Shown one piece after another: positions 53,572 to 64,000 of a stretch of DNA of 64,000 nucleotides (position 1 is its first letter; each line of letters opens with the position of its first letter). A program made the translations under genes and the position numbers. The notes beneath the pieces were generated by a model. That model was not told the origin of the DNA, did no database searches, and was given only the letters and a program-made list of their open reading frames with translations. Origin of the DNA: Seongchinamella unica (GTDB lineage Bacteria > Pseudomonadota > Gammaproteobacteria > Pseudomonadales > Halieaceae); NCBI RefSeq assembly GCF_004354085.1, contig NZ_SMSE01000003.1, positions 372,001 to 436,000 of the forward strand. The letters run 5' to 3'.

Positions 53572-55656
53572 ATGTCTGATTTATCCCTCTATCGAAATAT
53601 TGGTATTTTCGCCCACGTTGACGCGGGTAAAACCACCACAACCGAGCGTATCCTCAAGCTCACCGGCAAGATCCACAAGACCGGTGAAGTACACGACGGC
53701 CAGGCCACCACGGACTTCATGGAGCAGGAGCAGGAGCGCGGTATTACCATTCAGTCAGCTGCCACCACCTGCTTCTGGAAAGACCACCGCCTCAACATCA
53801 TCGACACCCCTGGACACGTGGACTTCACCGTGGAAGTTTACCGCTCGCTGAAAGTGCTCGACGGCGGCGTGGGCGTATTCTGCGGTTCTGGCGGCGTTGA
53901 GCCCCAGTCCGAGACCAACTGGCGCTATGCCAACGAATCTGAAGTCTCCCGCATCATCTTCGTCAACAAGCTCGACCGCGTGGGTGCCGACTTCTACCGC
54001 GTGGTAAAGCAGGTGGAAGACGTGCTGGGCGCCAACCCGCTGGTCATGGTGCTGCCCATCGGCCGCGAGGACGAGTTCACCGGCGTGGTAGACCTGCTGA
54101 CCCGCAAGGCGCATATCTGGCCTGATCCCAACGACCCGGATAACTACCAGATTGAGGACGCGCCCGAAGATATGGCCGACCTCATTGAAGAGTGGCGCGA
54201 GAAGCTGATTGAAACCGCCGTCGAGCAGGACGACGACCTGATGGAAGCCTATCTGGACGGTAACGAGCCGGCCATTGACGACATCAAGCGCTGCATCCGT
54301 GAAGGCACCCGCAAGCTGGACTTCTTCCCCACCTACTGTGGCTCCGCGTTCAAGGACAAGGGCGTACAACTGGTGCTGGACGCCGTGGTCGACTACCTGC
54401 CCAGCCCCACCGAGGTTGACCCCCAGCCGCTGACCGACGAAGAAGGCGAGCCCACTGGTGAAGTTGCCACTGTATCGGCAGACGAGCCCCTGCGCGCCCT
54501 GGCCTTCAAGATCATGGACGACCGTTTTGGCGCCCTGACCTTCGTGCGTCTCTACTCCGGCAGGCTGAACAAGGGTGACACCATCCTCAACTCCTTCACC
54601 GGCAAAACCGAGCGTATCGGCCGCATGGTGGAAATGCACGCCAACGACCGCAACGAGCTCGACAAGGCCCAGGCCGGCGACATCATCGCCATCGTCGGTA
54701 TGAAAAATGTGCAGACCGGCCACACCCTGTGCGACCCCAAGCACCCCTGCACCCTGGAAGCCATGGTCTTCCCCGACCCGGTTATCTCCATTGCCGTTGC
54801 CCCCAAGGACAAGGGCGGCGCCGAGAAAATGGGCATCGCCATCGGCAAGATGGTGGCCGAGGATCCCTCCTTCCGCGTCGAGACCGACGAGGACTCCGGC
54901 GAGACCATCCTCAAGGGCATGGGCGAACTGCACCTGGATGTGAAGGTGGACATTCTCAAGCGTACCTACGGTGTTGAGCTGGACGTGGGCAAGCCGCAGG
55001 TCGCCTACCGCGAAACCATCACCCAGGAAGTGGACGACTCCTACACCCACAAGAAGCAGTCCGGTGGTTCCGGCCAGTTTGGTAAGATCGACTACCGGAT
55101 CAAGCCCGGCGAGCCCGGCTCCGGCTTCCAGTTCACTTCCACTGTCGTGGGCGGCAACGTGCCCAAGGAGTTCTTCCCGGCTATCGAGAAGGGCTTTGCG
55201 GGAATGATGGCCGAAGGTCCCGTGGCCGGCTTCCCGGTGCTGGATGTCGAGGTCGAGCTGTACGACGGTGGCTTCCACGCCGTTGACTCCTCAGCCATCG
55301 CCTTCGAGCTGGCCGCGAAAGGCGCCTTCCGCCAGTCCATGCCCAAGGCCGGCGCACAGCTGATCGAACCCATCATGAAAGTAGACGTGTTTACCCCAGA
55401 CGACCACGTGGGTGACGTGATCGGTGACCTCAACCGCCGCCGCGGCATGATCAAGGACCAGGACGCCGGCGCCACCGGCGTGCGCATCAAGGCGGACGTA
55501 CCCCTGTCAGAAATGTTCGGCTATATCGGCCACCTGCGCACCATGACCTCTGGTCGCGGCCAGTTCTCCATGGAGTTCTCTCACTACCTGCCCTGCCCGC
55601 AGGCGGTGGCGGAAGAAGTGATCGCTGAAGTGAAAGCGCGCAAGGCCAACGGCTGA
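53572..55656 (+). CDS. fusA2: Second elongation factor G-like GTPase (EF-G2)
   Basis: Product of 694 aa from ATG 53572 ([28 protein letters not shown]). All G motifs are intact: [44 protein letters not shown]. The domain IV loop is [24 protein letters not shown]. It differs from the main copy by a distinct domain II-III region and an Asp/Asn-rich insertion ([19 protein letters not shown]). It runs opposite to the str operon. EF-G2 proteins in other bacteria have been linked to ribosome recycling or to translocation with altered GTPase; which applies here is not known. A bidirectional terminator follows. Confidence 0.93.
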   Translation: MSDLSLYRNIGIFAHVDAGKTTTTERILKLTGKIHKTGEVHDGQATTDFMEQEQERGITIQSAATTCFWKDHRLNIIDTPGHVDFTVEVYRSLKVLDGGVGVFCGSGGVEPQSETNWRYANESEVSRIIFVNKLDRVGADFYRVVKQVEDVLGANPLVMVLPIGREDEFTGVVDLLTRKAHIWPDPNDPDNYQIEDAPEDMADLIEEWREKLIETAVEQDDDLMEAYLDGNEPAIDDIKRCIREGTRKLDFFPTYCGSAFKDKGVQLVLDAVVDYLPSPTEVDPQPLTDEEGEPTGEVATVSADEPLRALAFKIMDDRFGALTFVRLYSGRLNKGDTILNSFTGKTERIGRMVEMHANDRNELDKAQAGDIIAIVGMKNVQTGHTLCDPKHPCTLEAMVFPDPVISIAVAPKDKGGAEKMGIAIGKMVAEDPSFRVETDEDSGETILKGMGELHLDVKVDILKRTYGVELDVGKPQVAYRETITQEVDDSYTHKKQSGGSGQFGKIDYRIKPGEPGSGFQFTSTVVGGNVPKEFFPAIEKGFAGMMAEGPVAGFPVLDVEVELYDGGFHAVDSSAIAFELAAKGAFRQSMPKAGAQLIEPIMKVDVFTPDDHVGDVIGDLNRRRGMIKDQDAGATGVRIKADVPLSEMFGYIGHLRTMTSGRGQFSMEFSHYLPCPQAVAEEVIAEVKARKANG

Positions 55657-55670
55657 GCGCGGCTAACCAC

Positions 55671-55700
55671 AAAAAAGCCGGCCATAAGGCCGGCTTTTTT
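55671..55700. terminator. Bidirectional terminator between fusA2 and the secreted paralogue
   Basis: Six A, GCCGGCC (55677-55683), loop ATAA, GGCCGGC (55688-55694), six T. It serves fusA2 (plus) and the convergent gene at 55724 (minus). Confidence 0.92.
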
Positions 55701-55723
55701 GTGTCCGTTAATCCGTGAGCAGA

Positions 55724-56476
55724 TCAGCGAGTGGTACCCGCCCGGACCAACCGCGCGTCCCAGACGCTGGTTCCACCACAGGAAACGACGGGACCGAGAA
55801 TCTCAGCAGCCTTCTTCCAACCACCACCATTGGTGTACATCTCGGTGGTCAGACCAAGATCCGAATAGTTCTTGAAGGCAATCACCTGCCAGTAGTCGAA
55901 GTCGACGTTGCTACCAAGCCCCGGATAGAAAAGCCAGGACGCCCCCTTGCTGCCCATGCCTTGCATGGCTTCGGACATGGCTTTGTGGGCGCCAAAGGAA
56001 TCATCAAAGCTTTTGCCTTCCTTGTGGGTGCAGGAGGAAAAAATGACGACGCCATTATCCGGCGGCCCATCCGGAGCATTGATCACCGCGGAGCTGGCCA
56101 TTCCATGGCCGATACTGCAGTCGACCACCTCGTTGAAGGCATCCATCAGCTCCGGCGACTGCATGAAGGCATCCATACCCTTGCCGAAATCCGCGCCACT
56201 GGGCCAGGATCCCAGCCAGCCCAGGTCAAACTCCACGCCACTGTGCAGGTTGGGGAACATCAACCAGGCGGAGTAGCCGGAATCGTTCTTGTCCGCCCAT
56301 TTATTGAACCTGGCGTTAACCTTGTCCAGGTCTTCCAGGTCCTTACCGTCCCTGAAGTTACAGGAAAACCACTCCACCGGAACCACCGCGCCGTCGTCCT
56401 GGGCGGTCGCTGCCTGCCCCAAAAGCAGGCTGCAAGCCCCCAGTACTGGTACCACTATCTTCCATAGAAATTTCAT
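55724..56476 (-). CDS. Secreted protein of unknown family, paralogue A
   Basis: A 250-aa protein with signal peptide (MKFLWKIVVPVLGACSLLLGQAATAQ). I do not recognise the family. It is a clear paralogue of the next gene upstream. The two share C-x-F-R-x-GK-x3-DLD near residue 39, a YxAW segment, D-x-GWLG-x-WPS, FNEV-x-DC, S-x-C, SWLFYP, DFDY, AF-x2-YSD-x-G and NGGG. Four cysteines are conserved, suggesting two disulfides in the periplasm or outside the cell. The regular spacing suggests two repeats of an alpha+beta barrel-like or ABM/dabb-like unit, but that is speculation. Expression is downstream of paralogue B with a small hairpin between. Confidence 0.82.
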   Translation of the reverse strand: MKFLWKIVVPVLGACSLLLGQAATAQDDGAVVPVEWFSCNFRDGKDLEDLDKVNARFNKWADKNDSGYSAWLMFPNLHSGVEFDLGWLGSWPSGADFGKGMDAFMQSPELMDAFNEVVDCSIGHGMASSAVINAPDGPPDNGVVIFSSCTHKEGKSFDDSFGAHKAMSEAMQGMGSKGASWLFYPGLGSNVDFDYWQVIAFKNYSDLGLTTEMYTNGGGWKKAAEILGPVVSCGGTSVWDARLVRAGTTR

Positions 56477-56509
56477 ATCCGTTTCCTCTTATCGTTACGG
56501 GTACAGCAG

Positions 56510-56528
56510 GCCCGCCACCATGGCGGGC
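56510..56528 (-). other. Small hairpin between the two secreted paralogues
   Basis: GCCCGCC (56510-56516) and GGCGGGC (56522-56528) with a 5-nt loop, 8 nt past the stop of paralogue B. No T run follows, so it is more likely an mRNA-stability or partial-termination element than a full terminator. Confidence 0.45.
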
Positions 56529-56536
56529 AATTCGGG

Positions 56537-57298
56537 TCAACGCTCGTCGAAGGCGCGTACATTGAGCGCATCGAAGAGGATGGGTGTGGTGCAATCTGAG
56601 ACGGTTTCCAGGGTTTCCTGCGCCACCTGGTAGCCGCCCCCGTTGGAGTACAACTCCAGGGCCGCACCAAAATCAGAATAGCGGTAGAACGCAACCGCAT
56701 GGTAATAGTCGAAGTCGGCGCTTACCGTGCCCATCGTCGGGTAGAACAGCCAGGAGGAGGCCATGGACCCCAGACCGCGCATGTGATTGCCAAACGCGAT
56801 ATGGGCCTGGTAGGCGTCGTCATTGGTTTTACCGTCAAGGAGGGCGCAGCGAGAGATCATCAAAACCCCTTCCTCGGGCGTAGACTCAGCCGCGGTAACC
56901 GGCACCCACAACGCCAGTTCATGGCGGCTGCCGCAGTCCATCACCTCATTGAATTCCCCGGCCAGTTCCTTGCCGGTCGTCATCCACTTTTCCATGCTGA
57001 TACCGAAGGCCTCATTGCTGGGCCATGCGCCCAACCAGCCTATATCGTAGGGAACCGCACTCTGGAACTGGGGAATCAGCGTCCAGGCGGCGTAATTGAA
57101 GTCGTGTTCACTGGCATAATCGCGGAATTTCTCCGAAATCCGATCCAGATCCTTCATGCCCTTTCCCTCGCGGAAAGAGCAGGCCCTGAAATCCACCGGA
57201 GCGGCTTTAACCGGCCCTCCCTGGGCACTGACAGCTTGTCCGTAGCTGAGCATGGCGGCAAATGCAAACGCCACCGAGGCGGCTGGTACCTTGTTCAT
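56537..57298 (-). CDS. Secreted protein of unknown family, paralogue B
   Basis: A 253-aa protein from ATG 57298 with signal peptide (MNKVPAASVAFAFAAMLSYGQAVSAQ). An in-frame extension of 73 codons upstream lacks a secretion signal and is rejected; GGAGG lies upstream of the chosen ATG at a slightly long spacing. It shares with paralogue A the motifs CSFREGK..DLD, DIGWLGAWPS, FNEVMDC, SRC, SSWLFYP, DFDYYHAVAFYRYSDFG and SNGGG, and the same four Cys. Family and function are unknown to me. Together they occupy the gap between rpoC and the second EF-G gene, where most gammaproteobacteria go directly from rpoC to rpsL. Confidence 0.82.
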   Translation of the reverse strand: MNKVPAASVAFAFAAMLSYGQAVSAQGGPVKAAPVDFRACSFREGKGMKDLDRISEKFRDYASEHDFNYAAWTLIPQFQSAVPYDIGWLGAWPSNEAFGISMEKWMTTGKELAGEFNEVMDCGSRHELALWVPVTAAESTPEEGVLMISRCALLDGKTNDDAYQAHIAFGNHMRGLGSMASSWLFYPTMGTVSADFDYYHAVAFYRYSDFGAALELYSNGGGYQVAQETLETVSDCTTPILFDALNVRAFDER

Positions 57299-57644
57299 GG
57301 CAAATCTCTCCCTCCAGGAATATTTCCCCGAGTGGACGTCTCTGCCCCGACACGCTTTTAACCCTAGCCCAGTTTCCCGTTTTTTCAAGCTGCGGGTAAC
57401 CACAGCTGTCAGCGATGTCGGCCTGAGCAACCACTGGTCAAAGCGGTTTGAGCACCGCAGCAAAACCGTGGTAGCCATTTCCGATGAGGAAATGCTGGCC
57501 TGGATTAACGATGACAACTATACCGACCTGGCACCACGACTGGCGGCGCTCGGCTTTGAGGGCTGGATTCCCGACCCGGCCAACCTGCAAGGCCACATGG
57601 CCTTCGCTGCGGGGCCTTGTTTATTGCAGCTGTGGATTCATTAA
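57297..57644 (+). CDS. Possible small protein, hypothetical
   Basis: An open frame of about 115 codons on the plus strand, ending just before the rpoC terminator. The second half (VVAISDEEMLAWINDDNY, then LAPRLAALGFEGWIPDPANLQG) has amino-acid composition and GC3 like a real protein. The start is unclear: ATG 57297 overlaps the start of paralogue B on the other strand and lacks a ribosome site, so a later start is possible. It may also be the remnant of a longer gene. No family recognised. Confidence 0.4.
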   Translation: MANLSLQEYFPEWTSLPRHAFNPSPVSRFFKLRVTTAVSDVGLSNHWSKRFEHRSKTVVAISDEEMLAWINDDNYTDLAPRLAALGFEGWIPDPANLQGHMAFAAGPCLLQLWIH

Positions 57645-57646
57645 AC

Positions 57647-57678
57647 AAAAAAAGGGCGATGGGTTTTACCCATCGCCC
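57647..57678 (-). terminator. Intrinsic terminator of rpoBC
   Basis: Minus strand: GGGCGATGGGT, loop of three, ACCCATCGCCC, then seven T. This 11-bp perfect stem lies 27 nt after the rpoC stop. Confidence 0.95.
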
Positions 57679-57704
57679 CTGGTATCGGGAGGTCAGCGAA
57701 TTGC

Positions 57705-60700
57705 CTAGCTGTCCGCCTGCAATGCCTCGGTCAGTGCCGCTTCGATTTCCTGGGCAGAAACTGCCATCTCGGAATCGGCATCGCGGCTGCGCTTGCGCTC
57801 CTCGTGGTAGGCAAGGCCGGTACCGGCGGGGATCAGGCGGCCGACAACCACGTTCTCCTTGAGACCGCGCAGGTAATCGCGCTTGCCGGTTACCGCAGCT
57901 TCGGTCAGTACGCGGGTGGTCTCCTGGAAGGAGGCCGCGGAGATGAAGCTCTCGGTAGCCAGCGAGGCCTTGGTGATACCCAGTAGTTCACGCTCACCGG
58001 TGGCGGGAATCAACCCCTCCGCCTGCAGGCGCTCGTTCTCTTCCAGCAGGGTGGTGTACTCCACCTGCTCGCCCTTGATCAGGCTGGAATCGCCACTGGA
58101 AGAAATGATCACCTTGCGCAACATCTGGCGAACAATCACCTCGATGTGCTTGTCGTTGATCTTCACACCCTGCAGGCGGTAAACCTCCTGGATCTCGTTG
58201 ACGATGTACTTGGCCAGTTCCTCGATGCCCTTCAGGCGCAGGATATCGTGGGGATTGGGTGGTCCTTCAGAGACCACTTCACCTTTCTCCACAGATTCAC
58301 CCTCGAACACGCTCATGTTGCGCCACTTGGGAATCAGAGCCTCGTAGTGATCCGAGCCATCCGGCAGCGGCTTGCCGTCGGTTGGGGTAATCACCAGGCG
58401 ACGCTTGCCCTTGGTTTCCTTGCCGAAGGAAACGGTACCGGAGATTTCCGCCAGGATGGCGGGTTCTTTCGGCTTACGCGCTTCGAACAGGTCGGCAACA
58501 CGGGGCAGACCACCGGTAATGTCGCGGGTCTTGGAACCTTCCTGCGGAATCCGGGCAATGACGTCACCGGCACCGATCTGGGCACCGTTTTCCATGCTCA
58601 CCATGGCGTGCGGCGGCAGGAAGTAGTGGGCGGGCACGTTGGTACCTGCCAGGCACAGTTCCTCGCCCTTGTCGTCCACCAGGCTTACCGCAGGACGAAT
58701 GTCCTTGCCGGCCGCGGGGCGTTCCGCTGCATCCATGACCGAGATCGAGGACAGGCCAGTCAGTTCATCGGTCTGGCGCTTGATGGTAATACCCTCTTCC
58801 ATACCGCTGAACTTCACGGTACCGGCCACCTCGGTGATGATGGGGTGGGTGTGGGGATCCCAGTTGGCAACAATGGCGCCAGCGGTGATTTTCTCGTTGT
58901 CCTTGACTTTCAATACGGCACCGTAGGGCAGCTTGTAGCGCTCGCGCTCGCGCCCGCGGGTATCCAGTACCGACAGTTCACCGGAGCGACTTACCGCCAC
59001 CAGGTTGCCGTCGGTGTTTTCGACGGTCTTCAGGTTGTGGATACGAACCGTACCGTCGTTCAGCACCTGGATGTTGTCCTGGGCTGTCGCCCGGGAGGCC
59101 GCACCACCAATGTGGAAGGTACGCATGGTCAGCTGGGTACCCGGCTCACCGATAGACTGTGCTGCCACAACACCGATAGCCTCACCCATGTTGACGCGGT
59201 GGCCTCGAGCCAGGTCGCGACCATAACAGGCGCTACAGATACCGTGACGCGTCTCACAGGTGATCGGGGAGCGCACCTCGATCTCGTCGATACCCATCTC
59301 CTCCAGGCGCTTGATCCACAGCTCGTCCAGCATGGTGCCGGCGGTAATGGCGATCTCGTCCTCGGATCCGGGCTTCATGACATCGCGGGCAACGATTCGG
59401 CCCAGCACCCGGTCACCCAGTGATTCGATGATGTCGCCACCGTCGATGACCGGGGTCATCAGGACACCGGCGTCGGCGCCACAGTCTTCCTCGGTCACCA
59501 CCAGATCCTGAGCCACATCAACCAGGCGACGGGTCAGGTAACCGGAGTTCGCGGTCTTGAGGGCGGTATCCGCCAGACCCTTACGAGCACCGTGGGTGGA
59601 GATAAAGTACTGCAGTACGTTCAGGCCCTCACGGAAGTTGGCCACGATGGGCGTTTCGATGATGGAGCCGTCGGGCTTGGCCATCAGGCCACGCATACCG
59701 GCCAGCTGGCGAATCTGCGCGGGGGAACCCCGGGCACCGGAGTCGGCGTATATGTACACCGAGTTGAAGGATGCCTGCTCCTCTTCCTCGCCATCCCGGT
59801 TGATCACGGTTTCCTTGGACAGGCCTTCCATCATCGACTTGGAGACCAGGTCGTTGGCGCGTGACCAGATGTCGATCACCTTGTTGTATTTCTCACCCTG
59901 GGTGACCAGACCGGCGGCGTACTGCTCCTCGATCTCCAGGACCTCGGCTTCGGCACTTTCGATCAGGCCGGCTTTCTCGGCGGGAATTTCGAAGTCATTC
60001 ACACCGATGGAAGAGCCGGAACGGGTGGAGTACTCGTAACCGGTATACATCAGGCGGTCGGCGAAGATAACCGTGGCCTTGAGTCCAACCGCGCGATAGC
60101 ACTGGTTGATGATCTGGGAAATGGCTTTCTTGGCCATGTCCCTGTTGACCATGTCAAAGGCCAGTCCTTCGGGGACAATTTCCCACAGCAGGGCGCGGCC
60201 GACAGTCGTATCGGCGATAAAGGTCCGCTCCACGGGCTCGCCCTCGTCCTGGACCACCACCTCGGTGACACGCACCTTGACCCGCGCCTGCAGGTGCACG
60301 TGGCCGGCAACATAGGCGCGGTGCACTTCGGAGACGTTGGCGAACAGGGTGCCCTCGCCCTTGGCGTTGATGCGCTCTCGGGTCATGTAGTACAGACCCA
60401 GTACAACGTCCTGGGACGGTACGATAATGGGCTCACCGTTGGCGGGCGACAGGATGTTGTTGGTCGACATCATCAGTGCGCGCGCTTCCAGCTGCGCTTC
60501 CAGGGTCAGCGGCACGTGCACCGCCATCTGGTCGCCGTCGAAGTCCGCGTTATAGGCCGCACACACCAGCGGGTGCAGCTGGATCGCCTTACCTTCAATC
60601 AGTACCGGCTCAAACGCCTGGATACCGAGTCGGTGCAGCGTGGGGGCGCGGTTCAACAGGACCGGGTGCTCACGGATGACCTCGGCGAGAATATCCCACA

Positions 60701-61922
60701 CTTCCGGCGGCTCGCGCTCGACCATCTTCTTGGCGGCCTTGATGGTGGTCGCCAGGCCGCGAGCTTCCAGCTTGCCGAAGATAAACGGCTTGAACAGCTC
60801 CAGGGCCATCTTCTTGGGCAGGCCACACTGGTGCAAACGCAGGGTGGGACCTACCACGATCACCGAACGACCGGAGTAGTCCACACGCTTACCCAGCAGG
60901 TTCTGGCGGAAACGTCCCTGCTTGCCCTTGATCATGTCGGCCAGCGACTTCAGCGGGCGCTTGTTGGAGCCGGTAATGGCACGACCGCGCCGACCGTTAT
61001 CCAGCAGTGCATCCACAGACTCCTGCAGCATGCGCTTCTCGTTGCGCACGATGATGTCCGGCGCGTTCAGGTCCAGCAGCCGCTTGAGGCGGTTGTTACG
61101 GTTGATCACCCGACGATACAGGTCGTTCAGGTCAGAGGTCGCAAAACGGCCACCGTCCAGCGGTACCAGCGGACGCAGGTCCGGCGGCAGCACGGGCAGC
61201 GCGTTGAGCACCATCCACTCCGGCTTGTTGCCGGAATTGGCGAAGGCTTCCATCAGCTTGAGGCGCTTGGACAGCTTCTTGATCTTGGTCTCGGAGTTGG
61301 TCGCGGGAATCTCTTCACGCAACTGGGCAACTTCCTGCTCCAGGTCCAACTGCATCATCAGGTCCTGGACAGCCTCGGCGCCCATCTTGGCGGTAAATTC
61401 ATCGCCAAACTCTTCCATCGCCTCGTAATACTGTTCATCGGACAGCAGCTGGCCCTGTTCCAGGGTAGTCATACCCGGGTCGGTGACCACGTAGCTTTCG
61501 AAGTACAGAACGCGCTCGATGTCGCGCAGGGTCATGTCCAGCAGCAGGCCGATACGGGAAGGCAGCGACTTGAGGAACCAGATGTGGGCCACCGGGCTCG
61601 CCAGTTCGATGTGGCCCATGCGCTCACGACGCACCTTGGCCAGCGCAACTTCTACACCGCACTTTTCACAGATCACACCGCGGTGCTTGAGGCGCTTGTA
61701 CTTGCCGCACAGACACTCATAGTCCTTTACCGGGCCAAAGATCTTGGCGCAGAACAGGCCATCCCGCTCCGGCTTGAAGGTACGGTAGTTGATGGTCTCG
61801 GGCTTTTTCACTTCGCCGAAAGACCAGGAACGGATCATCTCCGGGGACGCCAGACCAATGCGAATGGCGTCAAATTCCTCTGTCTGTCCCTGGGATTTCA
61901 GCAGGTTAAGTAAGTCTTTCAA
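57705..61922 (-). CDS. rpoC: DNA-directed RNA polymerase subunit beta'
   Basis: Catalytic subunit of RNA polymerase, 1405 aa. The N-terminal zinc site is [20 protein letters not shown]. The absolutely conserved catalytic loop [14 protein letters not shown] carries the three Asp that hold Mg. The second zinc site is [49 protein letters not shown]. It lies 29 nt after rpoB and is followed by a strong terminator, so unlike some relatives it does not run on into rpsL. Confidence 0.98.
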   Translation of the reverse strand: MKDLLNLLKSQGQTEEFDAIRIGLASPEMIRSWSFGEVKKPETINYRTFKPERDGLFCAKIFGPVKDYECLCGKYKRLKHRGVICEKCGVEVALAKVRRERMGHIELASPVAHIWFLKSLPSRIGLLLDMTLRDIERVLYFESYVVTDPGMTTLEQGQLLSDEQYYEAMEEFGDEFTAKMGAEAVQDLMMQLDLEQEVAQLREEIPATNSETKIKKLSKRLKLMEAFANSGNKPEWMVLNALPVLPPDLRPLVPLDGGRFATSDLNDLYRRVINRNNRLKRLLDLNAPDIIVRNEKRMLQESVDALLDNGRRGRAITGSNKRPLKSLADMIKGKQGRFRQNLLGKRVDYSGRSVIVVGPTLRLHQCGLPKKMALELFKPFIFGKLEARGLATTIKAAKKMVEREPPEVWDILAEVIREHPVLLNRAPTLHRLGIQAFEPVLIEGKAIQLHPLVCAAYNADFDGDQMAVHVPLTLEAQLEARALMMSTNNILSPANGEPIIVPSQDVVLGLYYMTRERINAKGEGTLFANVSEVHRAYVAGHVHLQARVKVRVTEVVVQDEGEPVERTFIADTTVGRALLWEIVPEGLAFDMVNRDMAKKAISQIINQCYRAVGLKATVIFADRLMYTGYEYSTRSGSSIGVNDFEIPAEKAGLIESAEAEVLEIEEQYAAGLVTQGEKYNKVIDIWSRANDLVSKSMMEGLSKETVINRDGEEEEQASFNSVYIYADSGARGSPAQIRQLAGMRGLMAKPDGSIIETPIVANFREGLNVLQYFISTHGARKGLADTALKTANSGYLTRRLVDVAQDLVVTEEDCGADAGVLMTPVIDGGDIIESLGDRVLGRIVARDVMKPGSEDEIAITAGTMLDELWIKRLEEMGIDEIEVRSPITCETRHGICSACYGRDLARGHRVNMGEAIGVVAAQSIGEPGTQLTMRTFHIGGAASRATAQDNIQVLNDGTVRIHNLKTVENTDGNLVAVSRSGELSVLDTRGRERERYKLPYGAVLKVKDNEKITAGAIVANWDPHTHPIITEVAGTVKFSGMEEGITIKRQTDELTGLSSISVMDAAERPAAGKDIRPAVSLVDDKGEELCLAGTNVPAHYFLPPHAMVSMENGAQIGAGDVIARIPQEGSKTRDITGGLPRVADLFEARKPKEPAILAEISGTVSFGKETKGKRRLVITPTDGKPLPDGSDHYEALIPKWRNMSVFEGESVEKGEVVSEGPPNPHDILRLKGIEELAKYIVNEIQEVYRLQGVKINDKHIEVIVRQMLRKVIISSSGDSSLIKGEQVEYTTLLEENERLQAEGLIPATGERELLGITKASLATESFISAASFQETTRVLTEAAVTGKRDYLRGLKENVVVGRLIPAGTGLAYHEERKRSRDADSEMAVSAQEIEAALTEALQADS

Positions 61923-61951
61923 GGTATTTCCTCCGCAAATTCGCTGGTTAA

Positions 61952-64000
61952 TTACTCGCTCTCAAGCTCGATATCGATACCGAGGGAACGGATTTCCTTA
62001 ACCAGCACATTGAAGGATTCGGGCATGCCCGGCTCCATGCGATGATCACCATCAACGATGTTCTTGTACATCTTGGTCCGGCCGGCCACGTCGTCGGATT
62101 TCACCGTCAGCATTTCCTGCAGGGTGTATGCCGCACCGTAAGCCTCCAGAGCCCACACTTCCATCTCACCGAAGCGCTGGCCACCGAACTGCGCCTTACC
62201 ACCCAGCGGCTGCTGGGTAACCAGGCTGTAGGAACCGGTGGAACGGGCGTGCATCTTGTCGTCCACCAGGTGGTTCAGCTTCAGCATGTACATGTAACCC
62301 ACAGTTACCTGGCGATCAAAGGCTTCGCCGGTACGACCGTCGTACAGGGTGAACTGACCGGACTCCGGCAGGTCTGCCAGCTTCAGCAGGTCCTTGATCG
62401 AGTCTTCAGCGGCGCCGTCGAAGACGGGGGTCGCCATGGGGACGCCATCACCGAGGTTGGCGGCCAGTTCCATGACTTCCTCGTCGGACAGGGAATTGAT
62501 GTCCTCTTCCCGACCGGCGCCATTGTTGTAGATCTTTTCGAGGAACTTGCGTACCTCGGCGACCTTCTTCTGCTCCTCGAGCATGGCGTTGATCTTGTTG
62601 CCAAGCCCCTTCGCTGCCATACCCAGGTGGGTTTCCAGAATCTGGCCCACGTTCATCCGCGAGGGTACACCCAGCGGGTTGAGCACGATGTCTACCGGCT
62701 CGCCGTGTTCATCGTGGGGCATGTCCTCAATCGGCATGATCACCGAGATAACACCCTTGTTGCCGTGACGGCCTGCCATTTTGTCGCCGGGCTGGATGCG
62801 ACGCTTGATCGCCAGGTAAACCTTGACGATTTTGAGCACGCCGGGAGCCAGGTCGTCGCCGGACTGCAGTTTGCCCTTCTTGATTTCGAAGCGCTCCTCC
62901 AGCAGCCTGGTCTGCTCTTCCAGCTGGCGCTGGGCAGAGGCCAGGGCTTCATTGAGCTCGGCGTCGGACAGTTTCAGCTTGAACCACTGTTCGCGATCCA
63001 GTTCAGCCAGCACTTTCTCGGTCAGCTTGGTGCCCTTGGTCAGGCCGCCGCCGGACACGGTGGCTTTGTTCTTGATCAGGTTAGCCAGGCGCGCAAAGGT
63101 GGCCTCTTCGAAGATACGGTACTCTTCCTTGAGGTCCTTGCGGTACTCGTCCAGCTGGTGCTTTTCGATCTGCTGGGCGCGCTGGTCTTTCTCCAGGCCA
63201 TCCCGGGTGAAGACCTGCACGTCGATAACCGTGCCCTTGGTGCTGGAGGGAACCCGCAGGGAGGTGTCCTTCACATCGGACGCCTTCTCGCCAAAGATGG
63301 CGCGCAGCAGCTTCTCTTCCGGGGTCAGCTGGGTCTCACCCTTGGGGGTTACTTTACCCACCAGGATATCGCCGGCATCAACCTCGGCTCCGATATAAAC
63401 GATACCGGATTCATCCAGCTTGCTCAGTGCGCTCTCACCGACGTTGGGAATATCCGCGGAAATTTCCTCGGGCCCCAGCTTGGTATCGCGGGCAATACAG
63501 GTCAGCTCCTGGATGTGGATAGTGGTGAAGCGATCTTCTTTCACCACGCGCTCTGACACCAGGATGGAGTCCTCGAAGTTGTAGCCGTTCCAGGGCATGA
63601 ACGCGATGCGCATGTTCTGGCCCAGGGCCAGTTCACCCATGTCGATGGAAGGTCCGTCAGCGAGAATATCGCCGCGGGCTACCGCATCGCCCTGTTTGAC
63701 GATAGGACGCTGGTTGATACAGGTGTTCTGGTTGGAACGGGTGTACTTGGTCAGGTTGTAGATATCGACCGGAGCCTCGTCCACACCCACGTCATTGTCG
63801 TTGACCCGCACCACGATGCGACTGGCGTCAACGGAATCGATCACGCCGGGACGGTTGGCAACCACACACACACCTGAATCGGCGGCCACGTAGCGCTCCA
63901 TGCCGGTACCGACCAGGGGCTTGTCGCTGGACAGGGTCGGTACCGCCTGGCGCTGCATGTTGGAGCCCATCAGGGCGCGGTTGGCGTCATCGTGCTCGAG
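61952..64000 (-). CDS. rpoB: DNA-directed RNA polymerase subunit beta, C-terminal part (5' end outside window)
   Basis: The frame is open from the window edge ([21 protein letters not shown]) to the stop: 682 residues, about half of a normal RpoB. Conserved parts are [59 protein letters not shown], the [36 protein letters not shown] clamp region and the terminal [18 protein letters not shown]. The rifampicin-pocket region lies mostly just upstream, outside the window. Confidence 0.98.
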   Translation of the reverse strand, partial: LEHDDANRALMGSNMQRQAVPTLSSDKPLVGTGMERYVAADSGVCVVANRPGVIDSVDASRIVVRVNDNDVGVDEAPVDIYNLTKYTRSNQNTCINQRPIVKQGDAVARGDILADGPSIDMGELALGQNMRIAFMPWNGYNFEDSILVSERVVKEDRFTTIHIQELTCIARDTKLGPEEISADIPNVGESALSKLDESGIVYIGAEVDAGDILVGKVTPKGETQLTPEEKLLRAIFGEKASDVKDTSLRVPSSTKGTVIDVQVFTRDGLEKDQRAQQIEKHQLDEYRKDLKEEYRIFEEATFARLANLIKNKATVSGGGLTKGTKLTEKVLAELDREQWFKLKLSDAELNEALASAQRQLEEQTRLLEERFEIKKGKLQSGDDLAPGVLKIVKVYLAIKRRIQPGDKMAGRHGNKGVISVIMPIEDMPHDEHGEPVDIVLNPLGVPSRMNVGQILETHLGMAAKGLGNKINAMLEEQKKVAEVRKFLEKIYNNGAGREEDINSLSDEEVMELAANLGDGVPMATPVFDGAAEDSIKDLLKLADLPESGQFTLYDGRTGEAFDRQVTVGYMYMLKLNHLVDDKMHARSTGSYSLVTQQPLGGKAQFGGQRFGEMEVWALEAYGAAYTLQEMLTVKSDDVAGRTKMYKNIVDGDHRMEPGMPESFNVLVKEIRSLGIDIELESE

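Noticed and set aside
53755-55278. 507-codon minus-strand open frame antisense to the second EF-G gene
   Set aside because: Same shadow effect; composition is Val/Gly/His-rich nonsense and the sense strand encodes intact GTPase motifs.
58146-59423. 425-codon plus-strand frame antisense to rpoC (others at 60294-61913 and 62042-63556)
   Set aside because: Antisense shadows of rpoC and rpoB with no ribosome site or recognisable domain.

Overview
The window is about 64 kb of GC-rich, densely packed chromosomal DNA from a Gram-negative gammaproteobacterium. Three things point there. The block aspS-yebC-ruvCAB-ybgC-tolQRAB-pal-cpoB-queE-queC has the classic gammaproteobacterial order. The rpoBC and rpsL-rpsG-fusA-tuf genes are typical of the class. 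The accessory content (TonB-dependent receptor, Rieske oxygenase, acyl-CoA dehydrogenase, CHASE2 and FecR proteins) fits marine oligotrophs of the Halieaceae/Cellvibrionales type. The family-level assignment is inference. I see no prophage, CRISPR array, transposase or plasmid gene, so this looks like core chromosome with lineage-specific insertions.

Layout. 1-0.8 kb: 5' part of carA (minus) behind a leader with a small ORF and an intrinsic terminator, which looks like an attenuator. 0.8-12.5 kb: metabolic genes, namely a secreted gamma-glutamyltransferase, an SDR, an exported M1 aminopeptidase, a hot-dog thioesterase, an Fe-alcohol dehydrogenase divergent from a Rieske oxygenase, an acyl-CoA dehydrogenase and a TonB-dependent receptor. 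12.7-19.6 kb: CDF metal transporter, thioesterase, peroxiredoxin, a glycosyltransferase-sulfotransferase pair, a TrkH/TrkA-like potassium system, a tiny membrane protein and a degenerate receiver domain. 19.7-21.9 kb: a stand-alone encapsulated-ferritin-like gene, tRNA-Lys(UUU), and soxR divergent from a two-gene redox operon across a textbook SoxR operator. 21.9-33.7 kb: a long minus-strand run from fmdB/aspS through ruvCAB and tol-pal to queC. 33.9-36.9 kb: an HU protein with a lysine-rich histone-H1-like tail, divergent from proS and a lytic transglycosylase. 37-45.3 kb: AraC and LuxR regulators, a glutamine-synthetase-like ligase, an EEP-family protein, a DUF5329-like protein, MATE transporter, fatty acid desaturase and glutathione peroxidase.

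45.3-48.5 kb holds a compact signalling operon: an exported FecR-domain protein, an OmpA-domain envelope protein and a CHASE2 membrane protein ending in a degenerate HD-GYP domain. 48.5-53.4 kb is the str operon (rpsL-rpsG-fusA-tuf, minus) with a consensus promoter; REP-like GGGGTCAGA palindromes flank tuf on both sides. 53.5-57.7 kb separates it from rpoBC: a second EF-G gene on the opposite strand, a tandem pair of secreted paralogues of a family I do not recognise, and a small ORF. rpoC and the 3' part of rpoB close the window.

Best candidates for something undescribed: the secreted tandem paralogues inserted between rpoC and rpsL, the FecR-OmpA-CHASE2/HD-GYP-like operon, the EncFtn gene without a shell gene or targeting tail, and the repeats around tuf.
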